This document shows, piece after piece, positions 1 through 5,697 of a stretch of DNA of 7,200 nt; within the stretch, counting starts at the first letter, position 1; every line of letters begins with the position of its first letter. Origin of the DNA: Candidatus Sifarchaeum subterraneum (GTDB lineage: Archaea > Asgardarchaeota > Sifarchaeia > Sifarchaeales > Sifarchaeaceae); the NCBI GenBank assembly GCA_016292335.1, contig JAECRX010000274.1, positions 1-7,200 of the forward strand, written 5' to 3'. The position numbers and the translations under genes are program-made. A model generated the notes under the pieces. The model searched no databases. It saw only the letters and a program-made list of their open reading frames with translations, and had not been told where the DNA came from.

Positions 1-113
1 CGGGGTTGCTTTGACTCAACCCATAATTCCACCCAATTTTTCCGAGTGGAAAACCTCTCCGGATAGTGATTCCTTGTAGGAATCTACGTCCTTTAGGGCG
101 GAGAGGATGTCAA
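1..113 (+). mobile_element. Right end of an IS200/IS605-family transposon (partial)
   Basis: The stretch running into GGCGGAGAGGATGTCAA (97-113) has the form typical of right ends of IS200/IS605 elements: a short GC-rich imperfect hairpin, then GAGGATGTCAA. Here CGTCC (87-91) pairs with GGGCG (96-100) around a TTTA loop. After one mismatch, TCT (83-85) pairs with AGA (102-104). In this family TnpA binds such hairpins as single-stranded DNA, and tnpB lies just inside the right end. The orientation means tnpB (and tnpA, if present) would be on the + strand upstream of position 1. Frame 2 is open from position 2 to a TAG at 77-79 and could be a TnpB tail, but it shows no diagnostic motif. The exact boundary (about 110-114) is inferred from the family pattern. 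No left end is visible, so the element's completeness is unknown. Confidence 0.72.
1..113 (+). ncRNA. Probable omega RNA (reRNA) 3' scaffold of a TnpB system
   Basis: Three perfect stems and one long-range helix sit in about 105 bases. GGGTTG (3-8) pairs with CAACCC (17-22). TTTTCC (38-43) pairs with GGAAAA (48-53) around GAGT. GATTCCT (68-74) pairs with AGGAATC (78-84) around TGT. CCTCTCCG (54-61) pairs with CGGAGAGG (99-106), enclosing the third hairpin. The long-range helix excludes the local DNA hairpin at 83-104, so the same bases could serve transposase recognition as DNA and scaffold folding as RNA. In characterised TnpB systems the omega RNA overlaps the tnpB 3' end and the transposon right end, and its guide is copied from host DNA just beyond it. 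If that holds, the guide would begin at about 114. The 5' part lies outside the window. Expression and association with an active TnpB are inferred. Confidence 0.6.
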
Positions 114-127
114 AGACTCAAAAGACA

Positions 128-139
128 ACTTTTAAATAT
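128..139 (+). promoter_or_regulatory. TATA-like box upstream of the HEAT gene
   Basis: TTTTAAATAT, within 128-139, resembles an archaeal TATA box and lies just outside the transposon end. A start site about 25 bases downstream would fall near 160. That would put the ATG at 141 outside the transcript and favour the TTG at 210. This is an inference from spacing only. Confidence 0.25.
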
Positions 140-194
140 CATGAATATTTCTTGTTCCATCAGTTTTCTAGTTTTATTAAGACTTAATTGCCAT

Positions 195-199
195 AGGAG
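195..199 (+). promoter_or_regulatory. Shine-Dalgarno site that may set the HEAT gene start
   Basis: AGGAG lies 10 bases before an in-frame TTG at 210-212. It is the only good ribosome-binding sequence between the transposon end and the first HEAT repeat, so it supports TTG 210 as the functional start. Confidence 0.4.
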
Positions 200-209
200 T
201 GTATTTTCC

Positions 210-1052
210 TTGTCTGGAGAAGATGATGAAATATTAATTGCCATCCAAGATCTAAAATCTGTTAGTGTTTACATACGAAGAAATGCCGTTATGAAACTTG
301 CTGAAATAGGTGATGAACGAGTCGTTGACGCCCTAATTAAAGCTCTCAAGGATGATGCGGGAGAAGTGAAAAATATTGCTGCTGAGTCTCTTGGGGAAAT
401 AGGCGATGAGCAGGCTATTGAACCCTTAGGCCAAGTTCTCAAAGATAAAGAAGTGCAAATAACTGCTGCTGAGGCTCTTGGAAAAATAGGTGATGAACGA
501 GTTGTCGAACTTTTGATTCCACTTCTTAAAGATGAAAAAGAGGAAGTTCAAAGGGTTGCCACACAGACACTTGGGGAAATAGGCGGTGAACGAGCTATTG
601 AACCTTTATTCCAAGCTTTTAAAGAGGGATATGTCCAAAAAGAAGCTGTAGATGCCCTCATTAAAATAAGTGGTAAGGTTTTTGAACTTTTTATTCAATC
701 TCTAAGTGATGAAAATTGGAATGTACGACGGCTTTCTGCAAATGCACTCGGAAGACTTGGTGATAAACGTGCCGTTCAACCTTTAATTGAAGCTTTGAAA
801 GATGAAGATAAACTTATGCGAGGTGTTGCGGCTGAGTCACTTGGAGATATAGGTGATAATGAATCTGTTGAACCTCTAATCCAACTTCTAACAAAAGATC
901 CCTTTTGGAAGGTTCGGGGCATAGCTGCAAAGGCACTTGGAAAAATAAAGGACGAACGTGCTGTTGCCCCCCTTGAACAAGCACTTGAAGATGAAGAATA
1001 CTTTGTACAAGAAAATGCTACTTGGGCACTTAAAGAAATAACTGGTACATGA
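210..1052 (+). CDS. HEAT-repeat protein (PBS-lyase HEAT-like)
   Basis: This is an all-helical repeat protein, probably a cytoplasmic scaffold or binding protein; its partner cannot be read from sequence. From the TTG at 210 it has 280 residues. About nine HEAT/PBS-lyase-like repeats of 28-32 residues fill it to the stop, each carrying a version of GDERAVEPLIEALKDE and AAEALGKIG. The frame is open upstream to an ATG at 66, but those first residues translate the transposon right end and are unlikely to be native. An ATG at 141 would add a hydrophobic stretch (MNISCSISFLVLL) but has no Shine-Dalgarno and overlaps a TATA-like box. I favour TTG 210, which has AGGAG at suitable spacing and begins just before the first repeat. 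Alternatively, the native 5' end was removed when the element inserted. PBS-lyase-type HEAT proteins are common in archaea and cyanobacteria; a phycobilin lyase role is not implied here. Confidence 0.85.
   Translation: MSGEDDEILIAIQDLKSVSVYIRRNAVMKLAEIGDERVVDALIKALKDDAGEVKNIAAESLGEIGDEQAIEPLGQVLKDKEVQITAAEALGKIGDERVVELLIPLLKDEKEEVQRVATQTLGEIGGERAIEPLFQAFKEGYVQKEAVDALIKISGKVFELFIQSLSDENWNVRRLSANALGRLGDKRAVQPLIEALKDEDKLMRGVAAESLGDIGDNESVEPLIQLLTKDPFWKVRGIAAKALGKIKDERAVAPLEQALEDEEYFVQENATWALKEITGT
304..624 (+). repeat. Two-repeat (180-bp) internal duplication in the HEAT gene
   Basis: Bases 304-322 recur exactly at 484-502, and 390-405 recur exactly at 570-585, both with an offset of 180. GCTATTGAACC at about 414 recurs at about 594, also 180 apart. 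The protein keeps the same register: a 31-residue repeat followed by a shortened one (29 residues in the first pair, 28 in the second). This indicates duplication of a pair of HEAT repeats rather than independent single-repeat copying. Confidence 0.65.
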
Positions 1053-1187
1053 ACTGTTGAGCCTTCAAGTCCCGCTTTTAAAGATATGGATGAAATTTTT
1101 AGACCCGAGTGCTACCTAAGCGCCTGAACAAATAAAAAAAGGACGGAAAATCAACCAGTATTTCCAAGTAATCATTTCAAAGTAGAT

Positions 1188-1880
1188 GTGATTGAACTGA
1201 TATCCGTTGTAGTTTCGTGGAGTGGCGGCAAAGAGAGTTGTCTTTCGCATTATCAAGCATTTTTAAAGGGTTATAAGATCGTCCGCCTCCTGAATTTAAT
1301 ATGCAAAGATACTAAAAGATCAATGTCTCATGGATTGGATGCAAAATTGATGATTGCCCAATCACATGCAATTGGAACTCCAATCGTTCAAAAAGAGGTT
1401 ACATGGGATACATACGAACAAGAGTTCAAAAAAGCATTACTTGAATTAAAAGAAGAAGTAGGAATAAAAGGAGCTGTTTTTGGGGATATAGATTTACAAG
1501 AACATAAGGACTGGGTGGATAGAGTTTGTAGCGAGGTGGATATTGAACCAATTGAGCCTTTATGGGGGGGCAATCAAGATGAAATTATTATTGATTTCAT
1601 AAATAAAGGTTTTGAAGCAATTGTAATTAATGTTAAAGCTAATTTTTTCGGCAAAGAATGGCTTGGAAGAAGAATCGATAGAACTTTTGTAAATGATTTA
1701 TACAAACTGAAGGAAAAAAATGACATTCATATCTGTGGCGAAGCGGGTGAATATCACACTTTTGTGACCAATGGTCCTTTCTTCAAAAAAAGAATTAAAA
1801 TAATTGAAAGCAGTAAAGTATTAAAAAATGGAAATTGGTTCTTAGACATTCTTAAATACGAGGTTCAATCAGGTAATTAA
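1188..1880 (+). CDS. Dph6/MJ0570-family PP-loop ATP pyrophosphatase (diphthine-ammonia ligase-like)
   Basis: The 230-residue protein belongs to the adenine-nucleotide alpha-hydrolase family annotated as diphthine-ammonia ligase. Dph6 amidates diphthine on translation elongation factor 2, using ATP and ammonium. The PP-loop SGGKES is at residues 12-17 (usually SGGKDS). Other family blocks are MSHGL (46-50), GDIDLQEHKDWVDRVC (99-114), EPLWG (123-127), LGRRID (159-164) and CGEAGEYHTFV..GP (183-197). The length fits the single-domain form, without the extra C-terminal domains of eukaryotic Dph6. The EHKDWVDRVC block differs from the YQR-type sequence I associate with canonical Dph6, so this may be a paralogue with another amide- or thiol-forming reaction. 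The GTG at 1188 puts the PP-loop at the expected distance from the N-terminus, but no Shine-Dalgarno is visible. Spacers of 135 and 175 bases on either side suggest transcription on its own. Confidence 0.85.
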   Translation: MIELISVVVSWSGGKESCLSHYQAFLKGYKIVRLLNLICKDTKRSMSHGLDAKLMIAQSHAIGTPIVQKEVTWDTYEQEFKKALLELKEEVGIKGAVFGDIDLQEHKDWVDRVCSEVDIEPIEPLWGGNQDEIIIDFINKGFEAIVINVKANFFGKEWLGRRIDRTFVNDLYKLKEKNDIHICGEAGEYHTFVTNGPFFKKRIKIIESSKVLKNGNWFLDILKYEVQSGN

Positions 1881-2042
1881 AATTTAGGCACAAGCACTTT
1901 ATTGACTCTATTAACTAAGAATCCACTTTCTTTCTTTTACAACAAGGACCTCAAAGACAGAATTTGCTTCATTACTCTGATCCATGGGTGCGATCATCTT
2001 CTAGCCGATTGCGTTTCGGAAAACCCTGCATGATAAAAATAA

Positions 2043-2048
2043 AAGGTG
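2043..2048 (+). promoter_or_regulatory. Shine-Dalgarno site defining a TTG start
   Basis: AGGTGA lies seven bases before the TTG at 2056. It is complementary to the usual archaeal 16S 3' end and supports that non-ATG start for the permease. Confidence 0.6.
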
Positions 2049-2055
2049 AAAAAGA

Positions 2056-2952
2056 TTGGATGATGAAACTAAAGGTGTTTGTTCGGTATTTGCTGCATTA
2101 ATATTAGCAGGAATACTCCCCTTTCTAGCGAAATTTGGACTACAAACAATTCCTCCATTACTTTTTTCAACAATGACTGCTACAATAGCAGGACTATTTA
2201 CACTCTTGTTAGTATTTATAACAGGTAATCAAAAAGACTTTTTCACTTCCGATAAACGTCTCATCGGTCAGTATATTTGGATTGGTTTAATGGGAAGTGG
2301 TCTAGCATTATTAATTTTTTATTATGGTCTTAGTCTGACAACTGTTATAAATGGCTCCTTGTTACTACAGATCGAAGTCGTTTACTCGTTGATACTTGCT
2401 TCTTTCATTCTAAAAGAAAGAATCACTATTCAACAAGTCTTTTGGAGCTTAATAATTATAGTAAGTGTAATCTGGATTATTTCAGGTGGACAACTCATTA
2501 CCCAGCTGAATATTGGAGATTTATTTATCTTAATGGTGCCATTTTTTTGGCAATTGGCACATCTTGTCGCTAAAATAGTTATGAAAAATATTAACCCCAT
2601 CACAGTTGTAGCTGCAAGAAACATATTTGGCGGTATATTTCTCCTGTGCATACAACTTTTATTTGCTCCAAATCAGCTCATTGAAGCGATGAACCCATTG
2701 ACAATGGTTTTATTTATTGCACAAGGGTTAGTTCTTGCTTTAGGTCATCTGACATGGTATTTAGGCGTTCAAAAAATCAATTTAAGCAAAGCTACAGCAA
2801 TTATCATTCCCTATCCACTGGTCGCAATTGCCTTATCTATAGTCTTCTTAGGTGAACAGCTTACCTATATCCACATCATCGGAGGAGCCATAATTTTCAT
2901 TGCAATTATTGCCTTGACAAGAATTGAAAGTTTGCAGAAAGTTTCTGGTTAA
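2056..2952 (+). CDS. EamA/DMT-superfamily membrane permease
   Basis: This is a 298-residue integral membrane protein of the drug/metabolite transporter superfamily (EamA fold), probably exporting or importing a small metabolite; the substrate cannot be predicted. It shows the usual ten hydrophobic segments, at roughly residues 9-27, 33-56, 71-92, 98-119, 127-145, 154-174, 183-203, 214-236, 244-264 and 270-288. They form two EamA halves. Each half ends with the family pattern of an acidic residue in a short loop before the last helix: LKERIT at 119-124 and LGEQLT at 265-270, the second followed by a glycine-rich helix (GGAII). The length is normal and no lesion is visible. The TTG start is chosen for its well-placed AGGTGA site. 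Its 3' end converges with the SIS gene on the opposite strand 117 bases away. Confidence 0.9.
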   Translation: MDDETKGVCSVFAALILAGILPFLAKFGLQTIPPLLFSTMTATIAGLFTLLLVFITGNQKDFFTSDKRLIGQYIWIGLMGSGLALLIFYYGLSLTTVINGSLLLQIEVVYSLILASFILKERITIQQVFWSLIIIVSVIWIISGGQLITQLNIGDLFILMVPFFWQLAHLVAKIVMKNINPITVVAARNIFGGIFLLCIQLLFAPNQLIEAMNPLTMVLFIAQGLVLALGHLTWYLGVQKINLSKATAIIIPYPLVAIALSIVFLGEQLTYIHIIGGAIIFIAIIALTRIESLQKVSG

Positions 2953-3035
2953 AAAGGTTAATTTAATTAATAGACAAGAAACGAATAGAAATCTCTTTTG
3001 CCCACTTTCGATTATAAATACTTGTCAATTATTGG

Positions 3036-3069
3036 TAGATTAAAAATCACACAACATAAAAATAAGAAA
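3036..3069 (-). terminator. T-rich 3' region after the SIS gene
   Basis: Immediately after the stop, the transcript strand reads TTCTTATTTTTATG and then GATTTTTAATC. Oligo-T runs without a stem are typical of archaeal termination. There is no further support. Confidence 0.3.
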
Positions 3070-4314
3070 TTATTCAATTTCTTTTTGAATATGCCACCAA
3101 ACAGTTTCTTCCTTGCTAATACCTTTATATTCAAAAATAGCGGCGGCAACGTATTCAAACAGGTGTCTAACTCCAAGGTCAAAGAACCGCTCCTCTCTGC
3201 CGGGCAAAGAAAAGGGTAAATATATCACGAGTTCTGGTTGTTTTATTTTATATTTATCCAATTTATCTTGCAATTCGTTCTCTGTCGATCTAGATGTTAT
3301 CAGGTAAAGTTTCGCATCACCGTTGGAGGCTTCTCTGCAAATCGCAATGCTGTGTGAGCTTCTAAACGAACTTGTACTCACAATGACATCATAATCCTTC
3401 TTTATATCTGCATAACCAGGGGGGCCATATTCGTCTGAACCTATAAAATCTATCGTTCTTTCAAATCCCTCAAAGCCTGTATGTGCCAATCTATTCATTC
3501 CCATTTTCAATGATGTAGCACCTTCGCCAGATGCTGCCATTCGAACGTGATCTGCCTTTGTAAGCACTTCACCAAATAACATAACATCTTCTTTTATTTC
3601 GTCTAATTTTTTATTAAAGTGTTCCACATAACTTATCGATTCACTGATGCTTTCTATCATTGTTTCTGATGCTTGTACTTTATCTTCTGTTTTATGATAA
3701 CTGATTATACCATCGACGATACCAAGTGAAGTTAAGTGAGCACCTGTTTCAAAAGAATTCCCCATGACATCCACTGGCCTATGCTTTCCTGCTAATTGCA
3801 ACAGAAGATGATTATGTGGTATGTATTGTTCCTCCATTTTTTTTGGAATGTAGATATGATTATCTGCACATTTTATTATATGAGATCGAGGAGTATAAGA
3901 CATTGCTACGAAGTGTATTCCGAGTTGTAAACAGCCTGTTGCAACATGTACGACGGATTGTGTAAATCCACTTCCAGAAATGAGGTAGAGCACACTTTCT
4001 TTAACTGGAAATTTAGTGATGGTTGGATCCTCAAGAAAGTACCACATTGGTAGCATTTTTCCGTTAATGGATCTTTCTCCTACGTATCCTGCCTTTTTTT
4101 TCATCCGATTTACAAAATCTCTAGCTACTAAACCGGATCTTCCTTTTCCGTAGGCGCCTCCCTTTCGATATGCTGTCTTTTCTATTATTTCCTCGAAAAT
4201 ACCTTCTTCAGCTTGTTTTTTAATAGCAGGAAAAAAGATACCGTTTAAGTAAGTCTCGCGAACCTCCGCCTCTAATTTTAAAGTTTCATAAGGGAATTCC
4301 TTCAATTGAACCAA
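3070..4314 (-). CDS. Tandem-SIS protein, 6-phospho-3-hexuloisomerase-like
   Basis: The 414-residue soluble protein contains two consecutive SIS (sugar isomerase) domains. The first, about residues 40-205, resembles 6-phospho-3-hexuloisomerase (PHI/HxlB): GKGRSGLVARDF (56-67), LISGSGFTQS (111-120), a CADNHIYIP stretch (149-157) and MGNSFETGAHL (184-194) near its C-terminal helix. The second, about 225-400, has diverged: AASGEGATSLKMGMNRL (260-276), VSTSSFRSSHSIA (312-324) and LGVRHLFEYVAAAIFEY (380-396). PHI is normally a single-domain protein of about 180-200 residues that converts hexulose-6-phosphate to fructose-6-phosphate with HPS in the ribulose monophosphate pathway. No HPS gene is nearby, so the substrate is open; a role in sugar-phosphate isomerisation or sensing is inferred. 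The upstream stop leaves only TTG or CTG starts. TTG 4314 has GAGG only three bases away. TTG 4305, three codons downstream, has it 12 bases away, and a leaderless start is possible. Confidence 0.8.
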   Translation of the reverse strand: MVQLKEFPYETLKLEAEVRETYLNGIFFPAIKKQAEEGIFEEIIEKTAYRKGGAYGKGRSGLVARDFVNRMKKKAGYVGERSINGKMLPMWYFLEDPTITKFPVKESVLYLISGSGFTQSVVHVATGCLQLGIHFVAMSYTPRSHIIKCADNHIYIPKKMEEQYIPHNHLLLQLAGKHRPVDVMGNSFETGAHLTSLGIVDGIISYHKTEDKVQASETMIESISESISYVEHFNKKLDEIKEDVMLFGEVLTKADHVRMAASGEGATSLKMGMNRLAHTGFEGFERTIDFIGSDEYGPPGYADIKKDYDVIVSTSSFRSSHSIAICREASNGDAKLYLITSRSTENELQDKLDKYKIKQPELVIYLPFSLPGREERFFDLGVRHLFEYVAAAIFEYKGISKEETVWWHIQKEIE

Positions 4315-4348
4315 TTTCCTCGCCAGAGATATGTATATTAGCTACCCC

Positions 4349-4358
4349 TATTTAATGA
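4349..4358 (-). promoter_or_regulatory. TATA-like box upstream of the SIS gene
   Basis: On the - strand, ATTAAATAGG lies about 35-45 bases before the TTG start. This spacing would give a very short leader or a leaderless transcript. Confidence 0.3.
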
Positions 4359-4460
4359 TTTCTTATCATAAAGGTTGTAAATAATTTTTAATCTCTGATT
4401 AACTTGTGGACAAAAATATTTCTGAATGTTATCTTTTTATACTTCTGAGGGGCGCTTACT

Positions 4461-4492
4461 AATTTTGTGTTGTATAGCATTTTGACAAAATT
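4461..4492. repeat. Perfect 8-bp inverted repeat, 16-base spacer
   Basis: AATTTTGT at 4461-4468 is the exact reverse complement of ACAAAATT at 4485-4492. It could be an operator or a remnant of a mobile-element end. The arms are AT-rich, so chance is also possible. Confidence 0.3.
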
Positions 4493-4823
4493 TTCTAAAC
4501 TTTTTCTGAGATGATTCCATGGCCGATGGTCGAGAAATAGAGGAGGTTGATTCAACTCATCGGGTCAAAACACGGGACGAAATAGGTTTCTGCGAACTTG
4601 GAAACCACAGAGGTAAATGAATTACCCTGTTCTTCTGGAAATTGGTCGATGGTTATGGTTCAGTCATTGGCTTTCTGGAACAGGATGTTTCCTAGATGTT
4701 TCTTGACCATTCTCCGTTACTTTGTTGCGTTACTTCTCCGAATTATGAACTATAAAGCCATGACCTCTACTTTCAAAACTAATTTCTAATTGTTCTCTAG
4801 ATATCTCAAATGAAACTGGAAAG

Positions 4824-4859
4824 AAATAGAAAGTCGTGCTATTTCCTGACTTTCTATTT
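4824..4859 (-). terminator. 12-bp perfect hairpin overlapping the nitroreductase stop
   Basis: AAATAGAAAGTC (4824-4835) and GACTTTCTATTT (4848-4859) are exact reverse complements around a 12-base loop. The stop codon of the - strand nitroreductase (4854-4856) lies in one arm. Read on the - strand, the stem is followed by CTTTCC. The position fits a transcription terminator or an mRNA 3'-end stabiliser. Confidence 0.55.
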
Positions 4860-5360
4860 TTCTACAATAAGTTCGTCAAATTTTTTCTTTTGCTTTTCCA
4901 TAGGACTTTCGTCAGCAAATCCAATAGGCGTTAATGCTACAAATTCAAAATGATCTGGGACATCAAGTGCATCTTTAATTTTATCTGGATCTGCATTTGC
5001 GATCCAGCATGTTCCCAGTCCTTCTGATGTTGCAGTTAGGATTAGATGATCCATAGCAATGGCAACGTCCACAAAATGGAATTTTTTGTTATCAAAAGAA
5101 CGTGTCCAGCATCCTTTAGGATCTCCAAATACAGCAACGATTACTGGAGCATCAAGTGCCCATTTTTGTTTTAAAGCCTCTGCGAATTTTTTGTTATCTT
5201 TCGGATTTCTGATTAGATATAGCAAAAAGGGTTGTCTATTCGCGGCAGTTGGAGCTAACCGTCCTGCTTCTAGGATTCTTTTTAGTTTATCATCAGGAAC
5301 AGCATCGGTTTTGTACTTTCTGATACTCCTACGATTTTTTATAATCGAGAAAAATTCCAT
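4854..5360 (-). CDS. Small nitroreductase-family flavoprotein
   Basis: This 168-residue protein has the nitroreductase fold, which binds FMN and usually reduces substrates with NAD(P)H as a cytoplasmic homodimer. RRSIRKY (10-16) is the N-terminal FMN-phosphate contact motif. APTAANRQP (36-44) is the second FMN-binding block. DVAIAMDHLILTATSEGLGTCWI (98-120) is the conserved helix and glycine turn over the flavin, and LTPIGF (143-148) is the late strand. The length matches the short archaeal and bacterial subgroup. The C-terminus (EKQKKKFDELIVEK) replaces the usual late Arg/Lys-Pro segment. The substrate is unknown, and nothing links it to nitro compounds specifically. The ATG at 5360 is preceded by GAGGG at suitable spacing. 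The gene is divergent from the small broken gene at 5480, and its 3' end carries a strong hairpin. Confidence 0.9.
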   Translation of the reverse strand: MEFFSIIKNRRSIRKYKTDAVPDDKLKRILEAGRLAPTAANRQPFLLYLIRNPKDNKKFAEALKQKWALDAPVIVAVFGDPKGCWTRSFDNKKFHFVDVAIAMDHLILTATSEGLGTCWIANADPDKIKDALDVPDHFEFVALTPIGFADESPMEKQKKKFDELIVEK

Positions 5361-5380
5361 TTAGAATCCCTCTTTTTTCT

Positions 5381-5412
5381 TTTGTATGTATATTTTGTAT
5401 AAAAAATATAAG
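5381..5412. promoter_or_regulatory. Divergent AT-rich promoter region
   Basis: The stretch TTTTGTATAAAAAATATAAG gives TATA-like boxes on both strands between the nitroreductase (-) and the small gene at 5480 (+). It lies about 40 bases from the nitroreductase ATG and about 75 from the GTG of the other gene, so both could be driven from here. Confidence 0.4.
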
Positions 5413-5479
5413 TCTTAAAAGAGGCTATAGACTCCCCTTTTCGTTTAACAGTAAAAAATAATAAAAGGAGAGTTTAAAG

Positions 5480-5697
5480 GTGACCTCGATCAATGAGTAT
5501 GTGGACGGTTATTTAAATGCTTCGATGTACTGGCAGAGAAGTTACTTATCCGATGGTGAATGTATGTATGCGGTCTTCTAAAGGCGCATAAGCGGAGCAT
5601 CCCCTCCATGTTGGTGGAACTTGGCCTGAAAATTCACCCATCTACTCTATGGCGCTCCTTGATAGCACTATCCGAATATGCGGGTGGAATGAAATGA
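5480..5697 (+). pseudogene. Small frameshifted gene, family unknown
   Basis: A GTG at 5480 follows a well-placed GGAGAG (5467-5472), so translation initiation looks genuine. The frame encodes 33 residues (MTSINEYVDGYLNASMYWQR and on) and stops at TAA 5579-5581. A second frame opens at 5560 and runs to TGA 5695-5697 with protein-like sequence (LLKAHKRSIPSMLVELGLKI, then a STLWRSLIALSEYAGG region). Joining the two would give about 73 residues. The junction lies at TGTATGTATG (5561-5570), a tetranucleotide repeat, and one additional 4-base unit would restore a single frame (ECMYVCGLLKAHK). The second half looks helical and could be a small DNA-binding or adaptor domain, but I recognise no family. 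Alternatives are a sequencing error, a programmed frameshift, or a genuine 33-residue peptide followed by unrelated sequence. Confidence 0.5.

Larger units (their letters stand above)
4315..4823. other. Gene-poor stretch with decayed, unassigned sequence
   Basis: No intact gene is visible in about 540 bases between the SIS gene and the nitroreductase. From about 4510 to 4760 the base composition is less AT-rich than the flanks. One + strand frame reads protein-like from ATG 4519 but is broken by TGA at 4618, TAG near 4693 and a later TAA. The opposite strand in the same codon register also reads protein-like, including a run like TIDQFPEEQGNSFTSVVSKF, but has several stops. This may be a gene or transposase remnant; I cannot assign a family or choose a strand. 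A 63-residue open frame at 4598-4789 (+) has no Shine-Dalgarno and no recognisable motif. An 8-bp inverted repeat is noted separately at 4461-4492. Confidence 0.35.

Noticed and set aside
2..79. Tail of TnpB in frame 2
   Set aside because: The position is right for a tnpB 3' end, but 25 residues without a diagnostic motif are too little to call a coding region.
66..209. Upstream start (ATG 66 or ATG 141) for the HEAT protein
   Set aside because: The residues from 66 translate the transposon right end. ATG 141 lacks a Shine-Dalgarno and overlaps a TATA-like box.
304..1052. CRISPR-like array suggested by regular recurring short sequences
   Set aside because: The periodicity of about 90 bases is the coding periodicity of HEAT repeats, with diverged in-frame copies and no constant spacer structure.
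1388..1573. Open frame on the - strand inside the PP-loop gene
   Set aside because: It lies antisense to conserved family motifs and has no recognisable domain or start signal.
2998..3307. Short + strand open frames over the 3' part of the SIS gene
   Set aside because: They overlap a conserved - strand gene and look like its shadow.
5059..5364. 101-residue + strand open frame opposite the nitroreductase
   Set aside because: It is the antisense of the FMN-binding motifs and has no homologous features of its own.
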